This document shows positions 18,435 through 29,946 of a DNA stretch of 64,000 nt, one piece after another (position 1 is the stretch's first letter; the number at the start of each line of letters is the position of its first letter). The stretch lies in the NCBI GenBank assembly GCA_004322045.1, contig SCRN01000023.1, positions 62,001 through 126,000 on the forward strand. Reading direction: 5' to 3'. Source of the DNA: Paraburkholderia sp. (lineage in GTDB: Bacteria > Pseudomonadota > Gammaproteobacteria > Burkholderiales > Burkholderiaceae). A program made the translations under genes and the position numbers. The notes below the pieces were generated by a model. It made no database searches and was not told the DNA's origin. It saw only the letters and a list, made by a program, of their open reading frames with translations.

Positions 18435-19496
18435 TTAGCGCGCCAATCCGGCCAACGTCTCGGCCGTGGTTTCCACGACAGTAAGGCCCGCACGCAAGCC
18501 GGGTTTCACCGTGCGATTCGGAAACACGATTCTTTCCTCGGCGTGCGTCACCGCATAGCAATAGTTTGCGTCGCGCGCGAGCACCGTCCCTCTTGCGAAC
18601 GGGGTGAAGTTCGCCACGTCGTCCGCCATCAAAAGTTCGAAGGCGTCACTGTGCTTCGTGATCTGCCCGATGACGGTGAACACGCGCGGCATCGGCGCGG
18701 CGCCGGCACGAGAGCGTCCCGAGATCAGGCCGCGCACCGCGCCGTCCGCACCCACGTAACGCGACAGGTCGTTTTCACCGAACGGCTGCACTTTGCCCAA
18801 TTCCAACGTACAAGCCTTCGCGCCGAAGGATTCGGCCGTGAAATGCGTGTAGGTATTGCCTTTGGCCGTGTGCAACAAGACCGCCTCGATCGTGGCATCG
18901 GCAAGCCACTCGAACATCGGCCGAGATAGCGCCGCGCCTGTATAAGGCAACAGGGCAAAACGCTCGAACACCGAGGCTCGAATGGCCGTATGCATGTCGA
19001 TGTGCCAACGCTCGCCTTCGCCGCCGCCCCCGGCGCGCTCGAACAAACGTGCAGCAGCCGCTTCGAGCGCGCGTGCGCGCGGCGCTTCGCGGCTTTGCGT
19101 CAGTTGCTCGTGGCGTCCGCAGAAAAGCCGGTTCAAGTCATCGTCGAGATAACGACTGCCCGTGCGCATTGCAGGGACATTGCCAAGTACGACGCAAAGG
19201 CGACACGCGAGCGGCACATCGCCGCTCGCAATATCGGCGATCATGCGCGACACGAGTTCGAGCGGCGCAGTCTCGTCGCCATGGATGCCGGCCGAGACGA
19301 GCACGGCGGGCACCGCATGCCGCTCGGACCGCATCGGCGGCGTCAGTTCGATTACGCCGTCGTCGAGCCAGGCATAACGAATGCCCCGTGCGCACGCCCC
19401 TTGAGCCTCGGCCGGCCCGGGCCGCGCCCCGCTCAACGTGTATGCCAGAAAATCGGCCAGCATCGCGGGCACGGCCGCATCAACGTTGGAAATCAT
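18435..19496 (-). CDS. astE: Succinylglutamate desuccinylase AstE
   Basis: This 353-residue zinc carboxypeptidase-like protein catalyses the last AST step, N-succinylglutamate to glutamate and succinate, in the cytoplasm. The zinc site motif [16 protein letters not shown] is clear (usually GIHGNETAP; here Asn is Asp). The second histidine lies in [13 protein letters not shown], and the catalytic Glu in [15 protein letters not shown]. The length is slightly above E. coli AstE (322). The first 17 bases overlap the end of astB, so translation is coupled. It is the last gene of the leftward arginine operon; the next gene to the left is convergent. Confidence 0.94.
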   Translation of the reverse strand: MISNVDAAVPAMLADFLAYTLSGARPGPAEAQGACARGIRYAWLDDGVIELTPPMRSERHAVPAVLVSAGIHGDETAPLELVSRMIADIASGDVPLACRLCVVLGNVPAMRTGSRYLDDDLNRLFCGRHEQLTQSREAPRARALEAAAARLFERAGGGGEGERWHIDMHTAIRASVFERFALLPYTGAALSRPMFEWLADATIEAVLLHTAKGNTYTHFTAESFGAKACTLELGKVQPFGENDLSRYVGADGAVRGLISGRSRAGAAPMPRVFTVIGQITKHSDAFELLMADDVANFTPFARGTVLARDANYCYAVTHAEERIVFPNRTVKPGLRAGLTVVETTAETLAGLAR

Positions 19497-20820
19497 AGAG
19501 CGAACCGAGCCCGAGAATTTGCGTGAGTTCGTCCAGCGCCGTGCGCGATTCCATCAGCAGATGAGGATCGGAGAGATCGGCCGGCGCGAGGCGATCGCGA
19601 TAGTGCTTGCCGATCCACGCGTCCAGCCGTGCGAACAATACATCGTCGATCCATACGCCCGCGCTCACGGCCTCGCGCTCCGCTTCGCTCAAGACGACAC
19701 GCAAACGCAGGCAAGCCGGCCCGCCGCCGTTCTTCATGCTTTCGCGCAGCTCGAACACCAGCACTTCGCCGATAGGGCCGGAACCGCCGATCAGATCGTC
19801 CAGATACGCCGCCACGCGCGGGTTTTCGCGGCACTCCTGCGGCACGACCAGCACGTCGCGGCCGTCCGGGCGCGTCAATAATTGACTGTTGAATAGATAC
19901 GATGTGACGGCGTCCGAAACGCTCACGCGCGCATCGGGCACTTCGATCACATTCAGTTGGGCGCCCGTGCGCAATAGTTGCGCGCGCAACTGATCGTAGA
20001 CGGCGCTCTGATCGACGAACGCTCGCTCATGACAGAACAGCGTCTGCCGATTTCCCACCGCGATGACGTCGTTGTGGAATACGCCCGCGTCGACGACCTC
20101 GGGGCTCTGCTGCGCGTACACGGTCCCTTCCTCGCTCAAGCCATGGCGTTGCGCCACGGCACGGCTCGCCTCGAAGGTTTGGCGCGCCGGATAACGCACG
20201 GGCTCGGGGCCGCGGCGGTATTCGCTGCGTCCATAGACGAAGAACTCGACGCCGCGTTCGCCGTATTGCGCACAAAACCGCGTATGGTTGGCCGCGCCTT
20301 CGTCGCCGAGCGCGGGCGTGCCGGGCAACGCCTCGTGCACGACAAAGCGCGCCGGATCGGCAAAGATCGCCTGCAGCGTGCGCCGCGTCGCCTCGTGTTC
20401 GATCGCGCGATGCAGCTTGCTCGTCAGATTGGCCGGCGTGAAATGGACGCGGCCATCCTGCGTGTCGGCCGACGGGCTCACGGTCGCGGCGTTCGCTGTC
20501 CACATCGCCGAAGCCGAACTGGCGGCCGCCAGCAATTCGGGGGCATCCTTGGCCGCGCGCGAGATCACCGCCGCATCGGAACCCGAAAACCCGAGTTCGC
20601 GCAGCAGCCGCAACGAGGGCCGCTCCTGCGGCGGCAGCACGCCCTGCAAGAAGCCGAGATCGGCCAGTTGCTTCATCTTGCGCAGACCTTGCTTGGCGGC
20701 GGCGAGCGGATTGGCGATCGACTTTTCATTCGTCTGCGACGCGACGTTGCCGAACGACAGCCCCGCGTAGTTGTGCGTCGGACCTACGAGTCCATCGAAA
20801 TTGGCTTCCCGTGCTTGCAT
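19480..20820 (-). CDS. astB: N-succinylarginine dihydrolase AstB
   Basis: The protein has 446 residues, as in E. coli AstB (447). It begins [21 protein letters not shown], diagnostic of this amidinotransferase-superfamily enzyme. The catalytic Cys is in [13 protein letters not shown] near the C-terminus, with the His in [10 protein letters not shown]. It converts N2-succinylarginine to N2-succinylornithine, two ammonia and CO2. The ATG at 20820 is used; an upstream extension to 21018 is antisense-type sequence over astD. It lies 20 bases after astD and overlaps astE by 17 bases. Confidence 0.95.
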   Translation of the reverse strand: MQAREANFDGLVGPTHNYAGLSFGNVASQTNEKSIANPLAAAKQGLRKMKQLADLGFLQGVLPPQERPSLRLLRELGFSGSDAAVISRAAKDAPELLAAASSASAMWTANAATVSPSADTQDGRVHFTPANLTSKLHRAIEHEATRRTLQAIFADPARFVVHEALPGTPALGDEGAANHTRFCAQYGERGVEFFVYGRSEYRRGPEPVRYPARQTFEASRAVAQRHGLSEEGTVYAQQSPEVVDAGVFHNDVIAVGNRQTLFCHERAFVDQSAVYDQLRAQLLRTGAQLNVIEVPDARVSVSDAVTSYLFNSQLLTRPDGRDVLVVPQECRENPRVAAYLDDLIGGSGPIGEVLVFELRESMKNGGGPACLRLRVVLSEAEREAVSAGVWIDDVLFARLDAWIGKHYRDRLAPADLSDPHLLMESRTALDELTQILGLGSLYDFQR

Positions 20821-20840
20821 CGTCGATCCCTGCTCGATCT

Positions 20841-22316
<1,476 letters not shown>

Positions 22317-23357
22317 TCAATCCTTGTTCGGTTTTTTCCCCGGCGCGAGCGCTAGCACGCGCACAGCGTCGCCTTCACGCACTTCGAGCGCGGCCGCGTC
22401 GTCGGCGGTGAGCACCATCGTGCCGCCCTCGACGATGCCCGGCGCGATCCCTACGCGAAAGCGCGCCATCGACGTGTTCGAAACGAGCGAGCGACCGCCC
22501 TCGCCGGGCTGCGCAGCGCCGATCGCAACCGTCGCCACCACGCTTTCGCGCATGGTGCGCAAATCGTTGATGTGGCATTCGAGCACGGGGCCGGCGTCGA
22601 AAATATCGACGTGCCCCTGATACCGCAGGCCCTCGGCTTCGAGCATCTTGCGCGCCGGGGCCGTGTCGCGATGCGTCACGCCGATGACCGCCTGCGCCTC
22701 CTGTGGCAGCAAATCGGCGTAGACCGGATAGCGCGGCATCAATTCGGCGAGAAACGACTTGCGGCCGTGCGCGCTCAGGTAATCGGCCGCATTGAAGTCG
22801 ATTTGATAAAAATGCGAGCCCACGGCGCGCCAGAACGGCGAGGTGCCGTCCTCATCGAAATGCCCGCGCAATTCGGCGCACAACCGCTCCGGAAACCGAT
22901 CGCGAAACTGCGCCATGAACATGAAGCGCGAGCGCGACAACAAGCCACCTACCCCATGCGCCCGATAGCGCGGCGAGAGGAACAGCGAGCACACCTCGGC
23001 ATAGCCCGTGAGGTCGTGCGAGATGTTGAGCAACGACATCTTCGTCCAGACGCCCAACTCCTGGCTCGCGTGCACGACCGTGCTCACGCGGTAGTTGTAA
23101 AACGGTTGCTCGAGACCAACCTGCACTTCGATGCCGCATACGCCCGCGACATCGCCCGTGGCAGTGTCCTCCATGACGAAGAAGTAGCCGGCCTCATGGG
23201 GCGCGGCGCGGCCTTCGATCGTCTTCCTCGCTCGCTCGATGCGCGCGGCAAGCGCGTCGCGATCGGGCTTGAACGTCGTCAGGCCTGGGCCCGTTTCCTG
23301 TGCCAGCGATACGAGCGCATCGAGGTCTTCCGTCTTGACGGTGCGCACGACGATCAT
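22317..23357 (-). CDS. aruG: Arginine/ornithine N-succinyltransferase subunit AruG
   Basis: This 346-residue GNAT-fold protein is one of two homologous subunits that transfer succinyl from succinyl-CoA to arginine or ornithine, the first AST step. Visible family blocks are IVVRTVKTEDLDALVSLAQE, the CoA-region segment SLFLSPRYRAHGVGGLLSRS, the block DEDGTSPFWRAVGSHFYQID, and VDIFDAGPVLECHINDLRT. Its start overlaps the aruF stop by 4 bases (ATGA), so the subunits should be made in balance. Enteric bacteria use a single AstA; two subunits are the Pseudomonas/Burkholderia arrangement. The alpha/beta assignment follows gene order. Confidence 0.93.
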   Translation of the reverse strand: MIVVRTVKTEDLDALVSLAQETGPGLTTFKPDRDALAARIERARKTIEGRAAPHEAGYFFVMEDTATGDVAGVCGIEVQVGLEQPFYNYRVSTVVHASQELGVWTKMSLLNISHDLTGYAEVCSLFLSPRYRAHGVGGLLSRSRFMFMAQFRDRFPERLCAELRGHFDEDGTSPFWRAVGSHFYQIDFNAADYLSAHGRKSFLAELMPRYPVYADLLPQEAQAVIGVTHRDTAPARKMLEAEGLRYQGHVDIFDAGPVLECHINDLRTMRESVVATVAIGAAQPGEGGRSLVSNTSMARFRVGIAPGIVEGGTMVLTADDAAALEVREGDAVRVLALAPGKKPNKD

Positions 23358-24487
23358 CGCCGGTCTCCCGATGGATAAGTCTTATGGACCGAATGGGACT
23401 CGGGGGTGTCGTCGCCGGCCTGCGCCTCGTCCGCCTGCGCGGGGCCGCAGTGCAGCGGCACGCAGTGCACCGTATCGCCATGCACGACGTCGAGCGCCGC
23501 ACGCGCCTGGCCGGCGAGCGGCGCATCGGCGCCGCGCTCGTTCGGCAAGTCGGCTAGCACACAGCGGAAATCATCGTCGCGGTGGCTCGCGACGAGATAA
23601 GCGCGTCTCTGCCGCTGCGCGACGCTCGAAGCGCTTTCGGCGGCCTCGCGCACCGTGCGCGTCTCGTTCGAGCTCACGCACGCGCTGCGGTCCACCTGCG
23701 CAGTCAGCACGGGCCCTGCGTCGAAGATATCGACGAAACGATCGGGCTCGAAGCCTTCTTCGAGATGAATGTCGTACGACAGTAGCGCCTTCGCGTTGGG
23801 CTCGCCGATCACGCGCTGCGCGGCCTCGGGCAAAAGCGGCACGTAGATCGGGTAAGTCGGCATGACTTCGGCGATGAACGTGCGGCTGCGTCCGCCCGAG
23901 GCGACTTCGATCTGCGCGAAGTCACGTCCGAAGAACTTGCGCCCGACCGCCTCCCAAAACGGCGACGTGCCGGCCTCGTCGGTGACACCGAGCAGCAGCG
24001 AGAACACTTCGGGCGTGAAGCGCCGCCGGTTCGCCGCGATATACATCATGCGTGCGCGCGTGAGCAGATGCGCCGGCGCATCGCCGTGCACCGAGGGGTC
24101 GATGTAGAACCCCGCCAAACGGCTCATGCCCGTCAACTCGTGCGACATCGTCAGCGCATGGATCTTGCGGTTGACGTGCAATTCGCGCGAAGCGTGGATC
24201 AACGCATCGTTGCGAAAAACGTAGAACGGCTCGGCGTACCCGGCGGCGGCGACGATGCTGGCCGTGCCGAGCAGCTTGCCGGTAGCGCTATCCTCGAGCA
24301 CGAAGAGATAAACCTCCTCGCCCGGGAAGTCCACTTGCGCGCGAAACGAATCCTCCGATAGCGCGACACGCGCTTCGAGCGCATGCCGGTCGTGCGGCAG
24401 TGAATGCAACACGGGCTGCGCCGAGCGCGCCATCTGCGCCAGCGCGTCGAGGTCGGAAAGCCTTCCGGGACGGACGAAGAGCATCAT
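23354..24487 (-). CDS. aruF: Arginine/ornithine N-succinyltransferase subunit AruF
   Basis: The protein has 377 residues, starting at the first of two consecutive ATGs (24487) behind AAGGAA. It begins MLFVRPGRLSDLDALAQMAR and has the same blocks as AruG: GFYIDPSVHGDAPAHLLTRA, DEAGTSPFWEAVGRKFFGRD and VDIFDAGPVLTAQVDRSAC. The CoA loop is less conserved than in AruG, as usual for the paralogous subunit. The C-terminal 40 residues are acidic and low in conservation. It starts 22 bases after the aruC stop and overlaps aruG by 4 bases. Confidence 0.93.
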   Translation of the reverse strand: MMLFVRPGRLSDLDALAQMARSAQPVLHSLPHDRHALEARVALSEDSFRAQVDFPGEEVYLFVLEDSATGKLLGTASIVAAAGYAEPFYVFRNDALIHASRELHVNRKIHALTMSHELTGMSRLAGFYIDPSVHGDAPAHLLTRARMMYIAANRRRFTPEVFSLLLGVTDEAGTSPFWEAVGRKFFGRDFAQIEVASGGRSRTFIAEVMPTYPIYVPLLPEAAQRVIGEPNAKALLSYDIHLEEGFEPDRFVDIFDAGPVLTAQVDRSACVSSNETRTVREAAESASSVAQRQRRAYLVASHRDDDFRCVLADLPNERGADAPLAGQARAALDVVHGDTVHCVPLHCGPAQADEAQAGDDTPESHSVHKTYPSGDRR

Positions 24488-24509
24488 CGTTTCCTTGGCG
24501 GCCGGCCGC

Positions 24510-25745
24510 TTAGCGCGACTGTGCGTCGGCGGTCGTGCCGACGACTTGCTCGATCGCCTTTTCAAGCCGCGCGAAGCCTTCGTTCAACTCGGCCTCTTCG
24601 ATCACGAGCGACGGCGCGAACCGCAGCACATTAGGCCCGGCGATCAGCAGCATGACGCCCTGTCCGGCCGCCGCGTTGACGAAATCCTTCGCGCGCCCTT
24701 CGTAGGCCGCCGTCAGTTCGGCGCCGATCAATAGACCCTTGCCGCGCACTTCCTTGAAGAGATTGAAGCGCCGGTTCAACTCGCCGAGCTTGGCCGTGAT
24801 CGCCGCGCCGCGGCGCTTGACGCCTTCGAGCAGCGCCGGGTCGCTCACGAGTTCGACGACCTTGTCGGCGACGGCCGCGCCGAGCGGATTGCCGCCGTAG
24901 GTCGTACCATGCACGCCGACCTTGAAATGCTGTGCAATCGCGTTGGTCGTCAGCATCGCACCGATCGGGAAACCGTTGCCGAGCGCTTTGGCCGAAGTCA
25001 GGATATCCGGCGTCACGCCCGTGTCCATATACGCATAGAAGAAACCCGTGCGGCCGACGCCGGTTTGCACTTCGTCGAAAATCAGCAGCGCGCCATGGGC
25101 GTCGCAGGCCTCGCGCAATGCGCGCAGGAACGCGGGGTCGGCCGGTATCACGCCGCCCTCGCCCTGAATCGGCTCCACGATGACGGCGCACGTCTTGGCG
25201 CCGATGGCGGCGCGCGCCGCTTCGATGTCGTTGTAAGGCAAATGCACGATGCCGGCGGGCACGGGGCCGAAGCCTTCGGCGTATTTCGGCTGGCCGCCCA
25301 CGCTGACCGTAAAGAGCGTGCGCCCGTGAAACGATTGCTTGAACGAGACGATTTCGATCTTCTCGGGGCCATGCCGCTCGATCGCCACTCGGCGCGCGAG
25401 CTTGAGCGCCGCCTCGTTGGCCTCGGCCCCCGAATTGGCGAAGAACGCGCGCTCGGCGAAAGTCAGCGATTCGAGGCGTTTGGCCAGACGCAGCACGGGC
25501 TCGTTCGTGTAGGCATTACTAACGTGCCACAGCGTTTCGCCCTGCTCGCGCAGCACGCGCACGAGTTCGGGATGAGCGTGCCCCAAGCCGGTCACGGCGA
25601 TCCCGCCCGTGAAATCGATATAGTCGCGGCCCTGTGTGTCCCACACCCGCGAGCCCTTGCCGCGCGCCGGCACAAAAGAGGCTGGCGAAAATACCGGCAC
25701 CATGACTTCGTCGAAAGTCTGGCGGTTCACAGCGAAATCGTTCAT
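24510..25745 (-). CDS. aruC: Succinylornithine / acetylornithine transaminase (AruC/AstC)
   Basis: This 411-residue class III PLP aminotransferase carries [20 protein letters not shown] with the Schiff-base lysine just before (TSAKALGNG). It also has the PLP-phosphate site [17 protein letters not shown] and [16 protein letters not shown]. It converts succinylornithine and 2-oxoglutarate to succinylglutamate semialdehyde and glutamate. The same enzyme often also works in arginine biosynthesis as ArgD, so argD is an alternative name, but its place between argR and aruF argues for catabolism. It is the first gene of the aruCFG-astDBE group. A GGGAATA triplicate lies 17-37 bases upstream of its ATG. 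Confidence 0.93.
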   Translation of the reverse strand: MNDFAVNRQTFDEVMVPVFSPASFVPARGKGSRVWDTQGRDYIDFTGGIAVTGLGHAHPELVRVLREQGETLWHVSNAYTNEPVLRLAKRLESLTFAERAFFANSGAEANEAALKLARRVAIERHGPEKIEIVSFKQSFHGRTLFTVSVGGQPKYAEGFGPVPAGIVHLPYNDIEAARAAIGAKTCAVIVEPIQGEGGVIPADPAFLRALREACDAHGALLIFDEVQTGVGRTGFFYAYMDTGVTPDILTSAKALGNGFPIGAMLTTNAIAQHFKVGVHGTTYGGNPLGAAVADKVVELVSDPALLEGVKRRGAAITAKLGELNRRFNLFKEVRGKGLLIGAELTAAYEGRAKDFVNAAAGQGVMLLIAGPNVLRFAPSLVIEEAELNEGFARLEKAIEQVVGTTADAQSR

Positions 25746-25761
25746 GGCGGGTCCTCGTCGA

Positions 25762-25782
25762 GGGAATAGGGAATAGGGAATA
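25762..25782. repeat. Three tandem heptamers GGGAATA
   Basis: Three perfect 7-base copies lie in the leader of aruC, 17-37 bases upstream of its ATG on the minus strand. The period equals that of the array upstream of the peroxiredoxin gene. Such repeats can vary in copy number and change leader spacing. Confidence 0.85.
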
Positions 25783-25895
25783 AACGTAAGTGTAGAAAAC
25801 GATCCGAATATCGTCTTGCTTGCTGGCGACGCGATCTGTCGCGTATCGCCGGGGTGCGTCCGTGCGGCGCAGCTATCTCTCGCCTGCGGGCGGTG

Positions 25896-26945
25896 TCACG
25901 TTTCGTCGGGCGGCTCGATCATTGCTCCCGCACGCGGCTCGTCCGCATAAGCCGCGCCCGCGCCATGCTGCTTGGCGATCCAATTGCGCCGCTCCTCGCG
26001 CGGCGTCACGCCGAACCGCTCACGATACGCGTTCGAGAAGTGCGCGGCCGACGAAAACCCGCACGCGAGGCTCACTTGCACGATCGATTTGCTCGTGCGC
26101 TGCAACTGCAGGCGCGCCTTCGACAGCCGCAGCCCAAGGTAGTACTTCGACGGCATCGCGCCCAGATACTGTCTGAACAAGCGTTCGAGCTGACGGCGCG
26201 AGATGCCGACGAGATTGGCGATATCGTCCGTGGTCAGCGGGTCCTCGATGTTCGCCTCCATCAGTTGCAGCGCATCGTTCAACCGCGGATGCCGCTCACC
26301 CGGTGCCGTCACATAGGGAATGCGCTGACGCGCCTCGCCCGAGCGCAATGCGCCCACCCCGAGCGAATCGGCGATGCGCTCCACCAATTCCGGCCCATGC
26401 TCGCGGGCAATCATCGCCAGCATGAAGTCGACGCTCGCGAGCCCCCCGGCACAGGTGGCCCGATCGCGGTCGATCTCGAAGATCTGTTGCGTGACGATCG
26501 AGCGCTCGAACTCATCGGCGAATTGCTGATAAGTCTCCCAATTGACGCTGACGCGATAGCCCGACAATTGCCCGGCCATCGCGAGCCACCAGACGCCGTG
26601 ATGAATGCCCGTCACGAGCGGCGTGCGTTGGCCCACGCGCGCGAGACTAGCCAGGAACAGCTTATAGTCGGCGAATTGCTGAAACCGCTCCGCGACGACG
26701 ATGAGCCAATCGCACGAGACGCCGTCGCCGAACGCGCCATCGGCAGGCAGCGTCGCCGCGCCGGCCAGCGGCACGGGCCGTCCGTCCCAGGAATAGACCT
26801 GCCAGCGATAGAGCGCCCGGCCGTCGATGTCGTTCGCCAGCCGCAGCGCGTCGACTATCGGCGCGATCCCCGACATGGAGACGGGCGGCAGCGCAACGAT
26901 CGCCACCTGCGTCGTTTTCGCCGGAGCCGCTTGCACGCGAGCCAT
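25896..26945 (-). CDS. argR: AraC/GlxA-family arginine regulator (Pseudomonas-type ArgR)
   Basis: This 349-residue protein has an N-terminal DJ-1/PfpI-like domain (VAIVALPPVSMSGIAPIVDA) over about residues 12-200. A C-terminal AraC double helix-turn-helix follows (ISRRQLERLFRQYLGAMPSK and VSLACGFSSAAHFSNAYRER). This layout is that of Pseudomonas aeruginosa ArgR, which senses L-arginine and activates arginine transport and AST operons; it is unrelated to the hexameric E. coli ArgR. Its place between the transporter and aruC matches the Pseudomonas aot-argR-aru order. Upstream of aruC, on the minus strand near 25824-25843, a weak ArgR half-site (CGTCGC, 8 bases, AA) can be read, but no second half-site was found. 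Confidence 0.9.
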   Translation of the reverse strand: MARVQAAPAKTTQVAIVALPPVSMSGIAPIVDALRLANDIDGRALYRWQVYSWDGRPVPLAGAATLPADGAFGDGVSCDWLIVVAERFQQFADYKLFLASLARVGQRTPLVTGIHHGVWWLAMAGQLSGYRVSVNWETYQQFADEFERSIVTQQIFEIDRDRATCAGGLASVDFMLAMIAREHGPELVERIADSLGVGALRSGEARQRIPYVTAPGERHPRLNDALQLMEANIEDPLTTDDIANLVGISRRQLERLFRQYLGAMPSKYYLGLRLSKARLQLQRTSKSIVQVSLACGFSSAAHFSNAYRERFGVTPREERRNWIAKQHGAGAAYADEPRAGAMIEPPDET

Positions 26946-27022
26946 CGGTCAGCCCCTGCAGCGGGCGGGCAGCGCGCCCGGCGCGCCCGTTGCTCGTTGG
27001 TTTCGCCCGTCCCGCATATCGC

Positions 27023-27820
<798 letters not shown>

Positions 27821-27863
27821 GCTCTCCCGTATGAATCGAAGGCGTGTGAATCGATGCAGGCTG

Positions 27864-28577
27864 TCAGTGCCGGCTGGCGGCCAAGTATGCGAGCCAATGC
27901 CGCTCGGCCCGTCTGAACGCCGCGACGAGTGCGAACGATACCGCAAGATAAATCAGTGCAGCGACGCCGAAGGCCTGGAACGACATATAGGTGGCCGAAT
28001 TGGCGTCGCGAGCGACCTTAAGCACATCGGGCACGGTCGCCGTGAACGCGATCGTCGTCGCATGCAGCATCAGGATGACTTCGTTACTGTACAACGGCAG
28101 CGCGCGGCGCAGCGCCAAGGGCAAGACGATGCGGCAATACATCGTCCAGCGGCTCATGCCGTAAGCGCGCGCGGCTTCCACCTCGCCATGCGAAATCGCG
28201 CGGATCGCACCGGCGAAGATCTCGGTGGTGTAAGCGCCGGTGTTCAAGCCGAAAGCGAGAATCGCGCAATGCAGCCCGCTGCGGAAGAAATCGTTGAGCA
28301 CCGCGTGCGCACGCACGAACTCTAGGCTGTAGACGCCGCTGTAGATCAACAGCAATTGCACGTATAGCGGCGTGCCGCGAAAAACGTAGGTGTAACAGCG
28401 CACCGGCGTGGACAGCCAGCGGTTCTTCGACACGCGCGCCACCGCCAGCGGCAGCGCCAAGCAAAACCCGATGACGAGCGATGCGACGAGCAGCCACAGC
28501 GTCACCGCAAGACCGGACAAGCCGTGCCCGTCGTAGTAAAGGAACGCGCGACCGTACTGCGAGAGGATTTCGATCAT
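27864..28577 (-). CDS. Basic amino acid ABC transporter permease (HisM/AotM type)
   Basis: This 237-residue inner-membrane protein has about five TM segments. The first is [20 protein letters not shown], and an [15 protein letters not shown] block is typical of the HEQ/GlnP-type permease family. The EAA loop reads [20 protein letters not shown] followed by PLALRRALP. Together with the HisQ-type subunit it makes the heterodimeric channel. The ORF starts 13 bases after the hisQ-type stop and ends 43 bases before the ATPase start, consistent with one operon. Confidence 0.93.
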   Translation of the reverse strand: MIEILSQYGRAFLYYDGHGLSGLAVTLWLLVASLVIGFCLALPLAVARVSKNRWLSTPVRCYTYVFRGTPLYVQLLLIYSGVYSLEFVRAHAVLNDFFRSGLHCAILAFGLNTGAYTTEIFAGAIRAISHGEVEAARAYGMSRWTMYCRIVLPLALRRALPLYSNEVILMLHATTIAFTATVPDVLKVARDANSATYMSFQAFGVAALIYLAVSFALVAAFRRAERHWLAYLAASRH

Positions 28578-28590
28578 CGTGCCGTCTCCG

Positions 28591-29280
28591 TCAAAGATCC
28601 GCGTGGCGCACGCCGATCGAGTAGCGCCGGTCGAGCCACAGCAGCACCACGTTCGAGACGGTCGTGATCGCCAGGTAGATCAGCGCGGCGACGAGGATGA
28701 AGAAAAACATGTTGAAGGTGCTCTTGCCGGCGTCTTGCGCCGCTTTCACGACATCGGCCAAACCGATGATCGAAACGAGCGCCGTCGCCTTGACCAGCAC
28801 CTGCCAGTTGTTGCCGATGCCCGGCAACGCGAAGCGCATCATCTGCGGAAAGAGGATGCGGGCGAACACGCGCAAGCCGCTCATGCCGTAGGCGCTGCCC
28901 GCCTCCAGTTGGCCGCGCGGCACCGCGAGAAAGGCGCCGCGAAACGTCTCGGTGAAGTAGGCCCCATAGATGAACCCGAGCGTGAGCACGCCCGCCGCGA
29001 ACGGATCGATGTCGATCTGGCTCATGGCGAGCGCATCGGTCACCTGATTGACGGCGATTTGGATGCTGTAAAAGAGCAGCAGCATCAGAACGAGATCGGG
29101 CACGGAACGAATCAGCGTCGTGTACACCGTCGCCACGCCTGCCACGAAGCGATTGCGCGAGAGCTTGGCCACCGCGCCGGCAAGCCCGAGGAGCACCGAC
29201 ACCGCGAGCGAAAGCACCGACAACTCGATCGTTCTGATCGTGCCGGCAAGAAGGATCGGGCCGAAGCCATATAAGAACAC
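28591..29280 (-). CDS. Basic amino acid ABC transporter permease (HisQ/AotQ type)
   Basis: This 229-residue membrane protein has an N-terminal TM (TIELSVLSLAVSVLLGLAGA), the IRSVPDLVLMLLLFYSIQI block, and the EAA loop LEAGSAYGMSGLRVFARILF followed by PQMMRFALPGIGNNW. It partners the HisM-type permease. It is the first gene of the 10.8-kb leftward transport and catabolism cluster. The usual binding-protein gene that precedes hisQ in related loci is absent; about 660 bases of mostly non-coding DNA lie upstream. Confidence 0.93.
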   Translation of the reverse strand: MFLYGFGPILLAGTIRTIELSVLSLAVSVLLGLAGAVAKLSRNRFVAGVATVYTTLIRSVPDLVLMLLLFYSIQIAVNQVTDALAMSQIDIDPFAAGVLTLGFIYGAYFTETFRGAFLAVPRGQLEAGSAYGMSGLRVFARILFPQMMRFALPGIGNNWQVLVKATALVSIIGLADVVKAAQDAGKSTFNMFFFILVAALIYLAITTVSNVVLLWLDRRYSIGVRHADL

Positions 29281-29589
29281 GCGCGTCTCCGTTGGAATCA
29301 GCTTTATTCGCGTGGGTGGCGCGCCGCATTCGGGGTCCGCGGCACATTCCGCACAGCGCCGATACTCGCAAGCGATGCGAAATCGTTCAAACCCGAAGCC
29401 GCGCTATGCTGCATCGCACCAATCGAAACACGCGGGCAGGTAGGTCCGCAGAGCGCTTGTTACGGCCGAAGAAGGCAGCTCGAGGCGCAACGCACGCTTT
29501 GCGGCGACACCGCGATTTTGCAAGTTTCGGGTCGCATTTTCGATAGTCCAAGGACTGAGCGACGTGCGCCCCGTCATCGAAAAGCAAGC
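29281..29589. other. Non-coding stretch upstream of the transporter operon
   Basis: I found no gene in this interval. It must hold the promoter of the hisQMP-argR-aru operon on the minus strand. No trace of a binding-protein gene (no signal peptide or SBP motifs in any frame) is readable, so the missing hisJ was not recently eroded here. Confidence 0.6.
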
Positions 29590-29631
29590 CCATAAAAACA
29601 GAACCGGCCGTCACGCGAAGTGAACGGCCGG
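29590..29631 (-). terminator. Rho-independent terminator (leftward)
   Basis: Perfect 8-base arms CCGGCCGT (29604-29611) and ACGGCCGG (29624-29631) are extended inward by CAC/GTG. On the minus strand the stem is followed by TTCTGTTTTTATGG. It terminates leftward transcription, either from hpnL read-through or from the candidate short transcript at about 29.83 kb. It also insulates the hisQMP operon from the hpn genes. Confidence 0.75.
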
Positions 29632-29637
29632 CAATCA

Positions 29638-29745
29638 TCATGGCGCGCGACGCAAGTACGTCGGCAAACGTCCGAACACCAGCAGAGCGACGTCGTCCCA
29701 ATGCGCTGCGTCATTGGCCTGCGGCCACCCGCCCGTGCAATGCAC
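29638..29745 (-). other. Candidate small protein (35 codons, GTG start) or the coding-like part of a small RNA
   Basis: The frame reads VHCTGGWPQANDAAHWDDVA then LLVFGRLPTYLRRAP and stops with TGA just before the terminator hairpin. Its composition is protein-like (aromatic, acidic and aliphatic mix) rather than the Arg/Ala noise of most spurious frames here. There is no good ribosome binding site before the GTG. The frame extends upstream to an in-frame TAG near 29812 without another usual start. Either this is a small protein, a fragment, or simply part of an sRNA. Confidence 0.25.
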
Positions 29746-29840
29746 GTGGCGTTCGACCGCCCCCCGTGGCCGGCGCTGCGTTGCGTCCTCTGACCTTTGG
29801 TCCTTGCCTATCTAATTCGATATGACGTGTTCGTGGATGT

Positions 29841-29870
29841 AATGTAGGACGAGACCTAGTCTGAAGACAA
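29841..29870 (-). promoter_or_regulatory. Candidate sigma-70-like promoter for a short transcript
   Basis: On the minus strand TTGTCT (29870-29865) is separated by 18 bases from TACATT (29846-29841). The palindrome AGACCTAGTCT overlaps the spacer and could be an operator. Predicted transcription would begin near 29834 and stop at the terminator near 29590, giving an RNA of about 240 bases. Confidence 0.35.
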
Positions 29871-29946
29871 AGCGTGTTTACGCGAATAGGGATTGGCCGA
29901 CGAAGAAGCGTTCGCGGCGCGTGTGCTGCCGAACCGACGCCCGCGA

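Noticed and set aside
26946..27022. GC-rich inverted repeats between hisP-type gene and argR as a terminator
   Set aside because: Arms are imperfect and no T-run follows on the minus strand; argR is likely co-transcribed.
29387..29701. 104-codon minus-strand frame over the terminator
   Set aside because: It would run through the strong terminator hairpin, which argues against coding.
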